Positions 60,980 through 64,000 of a DNA stretch of 64,000 bases are shown in pieces. Below the pieces are notes generated by a model. That model was not told the DNA's origin, did no database searches, and worked only from the letters and a program-made list of their open reading frames with translations. The position numbers and the translations under genes are program-made. Numbering within the stretch: position 1 is the first letter of the stretch; each line of letters opens with the position of its first letter. The DNA lies in NCBI RefSeq assembly GCF_017357105.1, contig NZ_CP071596.1:3596001-3660000 (forward strand), in the 5' to 3' direction. Source of the stretch: Natronosalvus caseinilyticus. Lineage in GTDB: Archaea > Halobacteriota > Halobacteria > Halobacteriales > Natrialbaceae.

Positions 60980-62029
60980 TCAGATGACGTCCGCGACGCG
61001 GTCCTCGAGGGTGGCGAGGTCCGCCCCATCCTCGCGACCGGCGAACTTCGGCGCCAGGACGTCGGTGAAGACCGTCACGAGCACCTCGTCGTCGATGGCA
61101 TCGTCGTTCCCGGAACCGAAGACCGCGAGCCCCTTCGCCGCCGTGATGGCGACGCGGGTCCCGACGACCACGTCGAGTTCGTCGCGAAGCGCTCGCGTCG
61201 CGTCGACGACCTGCTCGATCTGGTCGTCCGGTAAGTCGACGTGCGCGGCGACGATCTCGCGCTCGGTCTCGGCGTCGTAGTAGTCGACGTGGACGCCGAC
61301 CATTCGATCCAGGAGGGCGTCCTGCGGTTCGTGGACGCCCGCGTACTCGGCCGTATTCGAGGTGAGGATCGCCCGAAACTCCGGGTGGACGTCGATCTTT
61401 CGATCGTCGCCGCGCTTCTCGGGCCGCTCGAGGACGCCTTCCTCGAAGACCGACAGCAGGACGTTGTGCGCGAGCGGGTCGCTCCGGGAGAACTCGTTGT
61501 AGACGAGCGTTGCACCCTCGCGGGCGGCGACCGAGAGCGGGTTGTCGACCCACCGCTCGCGCACGACCTCGGTCCGTTTGTGGACGCCGCTGACGTACTG
61601 GTCGTCCTCGACGTAGCTCTCGCCACCGGCGTGCTCGCCGACGAGCGTACCCGTGTCGACCGCCTGATCGCCGTCGATCCAGACGACCGGGCGGCCGCGT
61701 TCGGCCGCCGCCGAGAGCGCCAGCGCGGTCTTCCCGCAACCGGTTGGCCCGACGACGTGGACCGGCTGGTCGGCCTCGAGCCACTGCCCGATGCGGGTCG
61801 TGAGGTCCTCGACGGCGTCCGTCGAGACGAACGGCTCCGGTGCTGCCGATTGCGGGGAGCGAAGGACGTCGGTGCTGGCGTCGGCTGTGCCGGTGGCACC
61901 GCTCCCGTTACCGTTTTCCTTCGCTGCCCGACGACGCTGTTTCTCTGCTTTCCGTCGCTCCTTGACGGACCGGTCGCTTCTGATCTTCCGTCCGCGAACC
62001 TTTCGCTTGCGTCCGGAGTCCGAGCCCAT
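60980..62029 (-). CDS. gvpN: Gas vesicle AAA+ ATPase GvpN
   Basis: 349 residues. A 60-residue highly basic N-terminus (GRKRKVRGRKIRSDRSVKER) precedes a MoxR-type AAA+ domain with VVGPTGCGKTALALS (Walker A), GATLVYNEFSRSDPLAHNVL and AILTSNTAEYAG (sensor). GvpN enlarges the nascent gas vesicle, apparently by ATP hydrolysis; in haloarchaea it is needed for normal size. It starts 10 bases downstream of gvpA, probably on the same transcript. No GvpC is encoded between gvpA and gvpN, where it usually lies. Confidence 0.92.
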   Translation of the reverse strand: MGSDSGRKRKVRGRKIRSDRSVKERRKAEKQRRRAAKENGNGSGATGTADASTDVLRSPQSAAPEPFVSTDAVEDLTTRIGQWLEADQPVHVVGPTGCGKTALALSAAAERGRPVVWIDGDQAVDTGTLVGEHAGGESYVEDDQYVSGVHKRTEVVRERWVDNPLSVAAREGATLVYNEFSRSDPLAHNVLLSVFEEGVLERPEKRGDDRKIDVHPEFRAILTSNTAEYAGVHEPQDALLDRMVGVHVDYYDAETEREIVAAHVDLPDDQIEQVVDATRALRDELDVVVGTRVAITAAKGLAVFGSGNDDAIDDEVLVTVFTDVLAPKFAGREDGADLATLEDRVADVI

Positions 62030-62038
62030 TCGTGGTGA

Positions 62039-62326
62039 TCACTCGGCCGCCGACTTCGGCGACGATTCAGGTCGCTGCTCGATCTCGAGTTCCTCGAGGT
62101 CCTCGAGGTCACCTTCGGAACTCGCTCGTTCTATTTTCGATATTTCCTCCGCATAATGGAGGAACGTGTCGACCGAGGCGACGACGACGCGGGCCTCGAC
62201 GGTCAGGAGTTCGATCCCGACGACCGAGACGCGAGCCCAGATGTCGATGACGACACCCTTGTCGAGGATTCGGTCGAGTACTTCGGCGAGACTTGAGGAG
62301 TCGGGTCTGCGTTGTGGTGCTGCCAT
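62039..62326 (-). CDS. gvpA: Major gas vesicle structural protein GvpA
   Basis: 95 residues. The shell protein that forms the ribs of the gas vesicle wall. The core ([55 protein letters not shown]) is nearly identical to haloarchaeal GvpA, with hydrophobic beta-hairpin facing the gas. The C-terminal tail ([20 protein letters not shown]...) is acidic and about 20 residues longer than the common 76-residue form. A palindrome sits upstream. GvpJ and GvpM are GvpA paralogues and could be confused with it, but the [10 protein letters not shown] ending and the position first in the operon support GvpA. Confidence 0.92.
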   Translation of the reverse strand: MAAPQRRPDSSSLAEVLDRILDKGVVIDIWARVSVVGIELLTVEARVVVASVDTFLHYAEEISKIERASSEGDLEDLEELEIEQRPESSPKSAAE

Positions 62327-62358
62327 ACAGCCAGACTAGGAACGGGAACGGGGTTCAC

Positions 62359-62381
62359 GGCTTGCACTGCAACTGCAAGCC
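62359..62381. promoter_or_regulatory. Perfect 8-bp inverted repeat upstream of gvpA
   Basis: GGCTTGCA (62359-62366) and TGCAAGCC (62374-62381) are exact complements, with spacer CTGCAAC. The site is 33-55 bases upstream of the gvpA ATG (minus strand) and overlaps the weak TATA-like region around 62383-62389. It differs from the known GvpE activator site (TGAAACGG-n4-TGAACCAA). Most likely an operator for an unidentified regulator. Confidence 0.5.
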
Positions 62382-62488
62382 TATTCGTCGAACTCGATAC
62401 GCGTCTCCACCCGCCAATTTGAGCCGAATCGTCGCGACCGATGACCGGTGAATCGCCTGCAAACCGAGTCCCTGTTCGCTTACCGAGC

Positions 62489-64000
62489 TCACCCCGCCCA
62501 CTCGAGCAACCGCGCGTAGACTGGATCGGACTCGAGCGCCGCTGGATCACCGACCAGTACGAGTGCCCGTTTGGGTCGGGTGAGTGCGACGTTGATCCGC
62601 CGATAGTCCTCGAAGATCGGCCCCTCGAGGTCGCCGGTCGCCGTAAACGAGATGACGATCACCTCCTCGCTCGAGCCCTGGAATCGGTCGACGGTGTCGA
62701 CCGTAACGTCGCTCGGGACCGCGTTCGAGATGGTCGCGACCTGTGCCCGGAAGGGCGCGATGACGCCGATTTGGCTTCGGTCGAGTCCCGCTCGCTCGTA
62801 CGTCTCGATCAACTCGGCGATTCGTTCGGCCTCGACGACGTCCGTGTATTGTTCGTTGTCGCCCTCGACCGGGACGAACGCGACGGGGTCGCGGAGGGAT
62901 TCGGGGAGAGCGTCGCGGGAGACGCCCTCGAGGTCGCCGAGCGTTCGACCCGCCACCTCGGGCGTCGCCGGACGCAGTTCCCCGTCGTAGAACTCCCGCG
63001 AGGCGAACGACTGGATGCGCTGGTTCATCCGGTACTGGCGACCGAGCATCACGCCGGCGTCGGGGTGGAGGTCGACGAGGCGTTCGAACAGCGAGGTCGA
63101 GAGGTCGTTCTCCGCACGCACGACCGGCGGGAGTTGCTCGTGGTCGCCGACGAGCACGAACCGGTCGGCGAGTTCGATGGCGGCGTACGTCCCCGGCTCG
63201 GTGAGCTGGGCCGCCTCGTCGACCAGCGCTACGTCGAACGACTGCTCGGCCATGATCCGGGAACCGCACGAGGCCGTCGTCGCCGCGACCACCTGCGCGC
63301 CCTGGAGTTCCTCGAGGCGCTCTTCGGGGTCGCCCGACCGCTCGAGGCGGTAGCGCTGCATGTCCTCGCGGACGCCGCTCTCGCTGCCGACCCGGACGAC
63401 GGCGTCGGCGTCGATGCCCGCCTCGCCGAACGATTCGAGCACGGCCTCGAGTGCGTTGTCCACGGCGCGGTTGGTAAAGGCCGACAGGAGGACGCGCTCG
63501 CCGCGCTCGACCATCTCGGTAATCGCGCGAGCGATGGTGTAGGTCTTCCCGGTCCCTGGCGGGCCGTGGATCAGCGCGCAGTCCCGGGCGCCGACGGCCT
63601 TCCGCACCGCCTCGTCCTGTGCGGCGTTGTTGTCGACGAACGTCTCCTCGAGATCGTCGAACTCCGGTTCGACGCGACCGAAGAGGACGTCCTTTCGCCG
63701 CTGGTCGCCCTTCAGCAGGGCGTCGTGCAGGGCCGTCAGCAGTCGATCGGTCGTGAGTTCGGAGGGGTAGATGTCCAGCCGAGTCACCTCGACGGGTTCG
63801 TCGGCGGTCAGGACGACCTCCTCGTCCAGCCGTTCGATGCGGGCGAGTTCGGCCTCCCCGCGAACGGGGTGGCCGTCGCTCGCGAGCACCAGGTCGCCCT
63901 CGCGGATCTTCGAGGTCGCCGGGGAGCGCTGGCGTGCGCGTAACTCCCAGCGCCCGCCCTCGAGTTCACGCATGCCGTCGAACTCGAGGTCGATGATCGC
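62489..64000 (-). CDS. UPF1/DNA2-like superfamily 1 helicase (5' end outside window)
   Basis: At least 503 residues are visible, running past the window edge. Motif I is GPPGTGKTYTIARA, motif II DEAAQL, motif III GDHEQLPPV, motif IV GRQYRMNQRIQSF, motif V DTVDRFQGSSEEVIV and motif VI VALTRPKRALVLVGD. This matches the UPF1/SMUBP2/DNA2-NAM7 group of DNA or RNA helicases. The frame continues beyond the first visible Met (63973), so the real start is upstream of 64000. The stop (62489-62491) is 162 bases from gvpA. It probably has no functional link to the gas vesicle genes. Confidence 0.93.
   Translation of the reverse strand, partial: AIIDLEFDGMRELEGGRWELRARQRSPATSKIREGDLVLASDGHPVRGEAELARIERLDEEVVLTADEPVEVTRLDIYPSELTTDRLLTALHDALLKGDQRRKDVLFGRVEPEFDDLEETFVDNNAAQDEAVRKAVGARDCALIHGPPGTGKTYTIARAITEMVERGERVLLSAFTNRAVDNALEAVLESFGEAGIDADAVVRVGSESGVREDMQRYRLERSGDPEERLEELQGAQVVAATTASCGSRIMAEQSFDVALVDEAAQLTEPGTYAAIELADRFVLVGDHEQLPPVVRAENDLSTSLFERLVDLHPDAGVMLGRQYRMNQRIQSFASREFYDGELRPATPEVAGRTLGDLEGVSRDALPESLRDPVAFVPVEGDNEQYTDVVEAERIAELIETYERAGLDRSQIGVIAPFRAQVATISNAVPSDVTVDTVDRFQGSSEEVIVISFTATGDLEGPIFEDYRRINVALTRPKRALVLVGDPAALESDPVYARLLEWAG

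Noticed and set aside
1-64000. Prophage, integrative element or insertion sequence
   Set aside because: No integrase, transposase, phage structural gene, tRNA attachment site or target duplication was seen.

Overview
The window is chromosomal DNA from an extremely halophilic archaeon (class Halobacteria). The evidence is high GC with pervasive CTCGAG/GTCGACG codon pairs, strongly acidic proteins, Tat signal peptides on nearly all exported proteins, leaderless genes with TATA boxes, and haloarchaeal families (thermosome CCT3, LonB, HalOD1, halocyanin, HTH-10 regulators, DpsA, gas vesicle proteins). Placement in the Natrialbaceae is only a guess. I see no rRNA, tRNA, CRISPR array, transposase or integrase. 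Most of the window is ordinary core chromosome; accessory features are scattered.

Layout. 1-6.4 kb: end of a complex I subunit (NuoN), a TrkA-N/DHH phosphoesterase, a CBS/ParB-like protein, a NUDIX hydrolase, and a 3-hydroxyacyl-CoA dehydrogenase/enoyl-CoA hydratase fusion that stands divergent from an acyl-CoA dehydrogenase (beta-oxidation pair, to 7.6 kb). 7.6-12.7 kb: a hairpin-rich non-coding element, small membrane and zinc-finger proteins, an alpha/beta hydrolase that lacks the expected catalytic His, a HAD hydrolase and two regulators. 12.8-15.5 kb: a Zn/Cd-type P1B ATPase behind an HTH-10 regulator and two palindromes. 15.5-24.3 kb: a DUF457 membrane protein, a Tat-exported LVIVD propeller, an AlkA-like glycosylase, a protein with three PMGGG motifs, a RimK/retropepsin fusion, a DUF2342 metalloprotease and an M42 peptidase. 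24.4-24.6 kb: a probable structured RNA with its own TATA box. 24.6-32.9 kb: a hydrolase, GatB, a zinc-ribbon microprotein, a histidine kinase, a halocyanin, a second M42 peptidase and an amidohydrolase. 33.1-45.5 kb: CCT3, a HalOD1 protein, a SAM hydroxide adenosyltransferase, NadM, LonB, several membrane proteins, an MGMT-like protein without the acceptor Cys, a 26-bp tandem repeat in front of a split YeeE/YedE pair, and TyrS. 45.7-55.5 kb: DpsA, a PfkB kinase, a YbaK-like protein, a zinc ABC importer (znuA-ATPase-permease) with a palindromic promoter, and ADP-forming acetyl-CoA synthetase overlapping a DRTGG protein. 55.8-64 kb: the Lsm-L37e operon, MutS, a low-GC lipoprotein, a CHY zinc-finger protein, a compact gvpA-gvpN-gvpO operon, and a UPF1-like helicase cut by the window edge.

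Most noteworthy: gvpA, gvpN and gvpO stand alone between housekeeping genes. There is no gvpC and no adjacent gvpD-M, GvpO carries an N-terminal zinc-finger and acidic repeat, and a perfect 8-bp palindrome lies just upstream of gvpA. Other candidates are the structured RNA at 24.4 kb, the ZnuA with an inserted domain, and three enzyme homologues that lack a catalytic residue (alpha/beta hydrolase, MGMT-like, YbaK-like).
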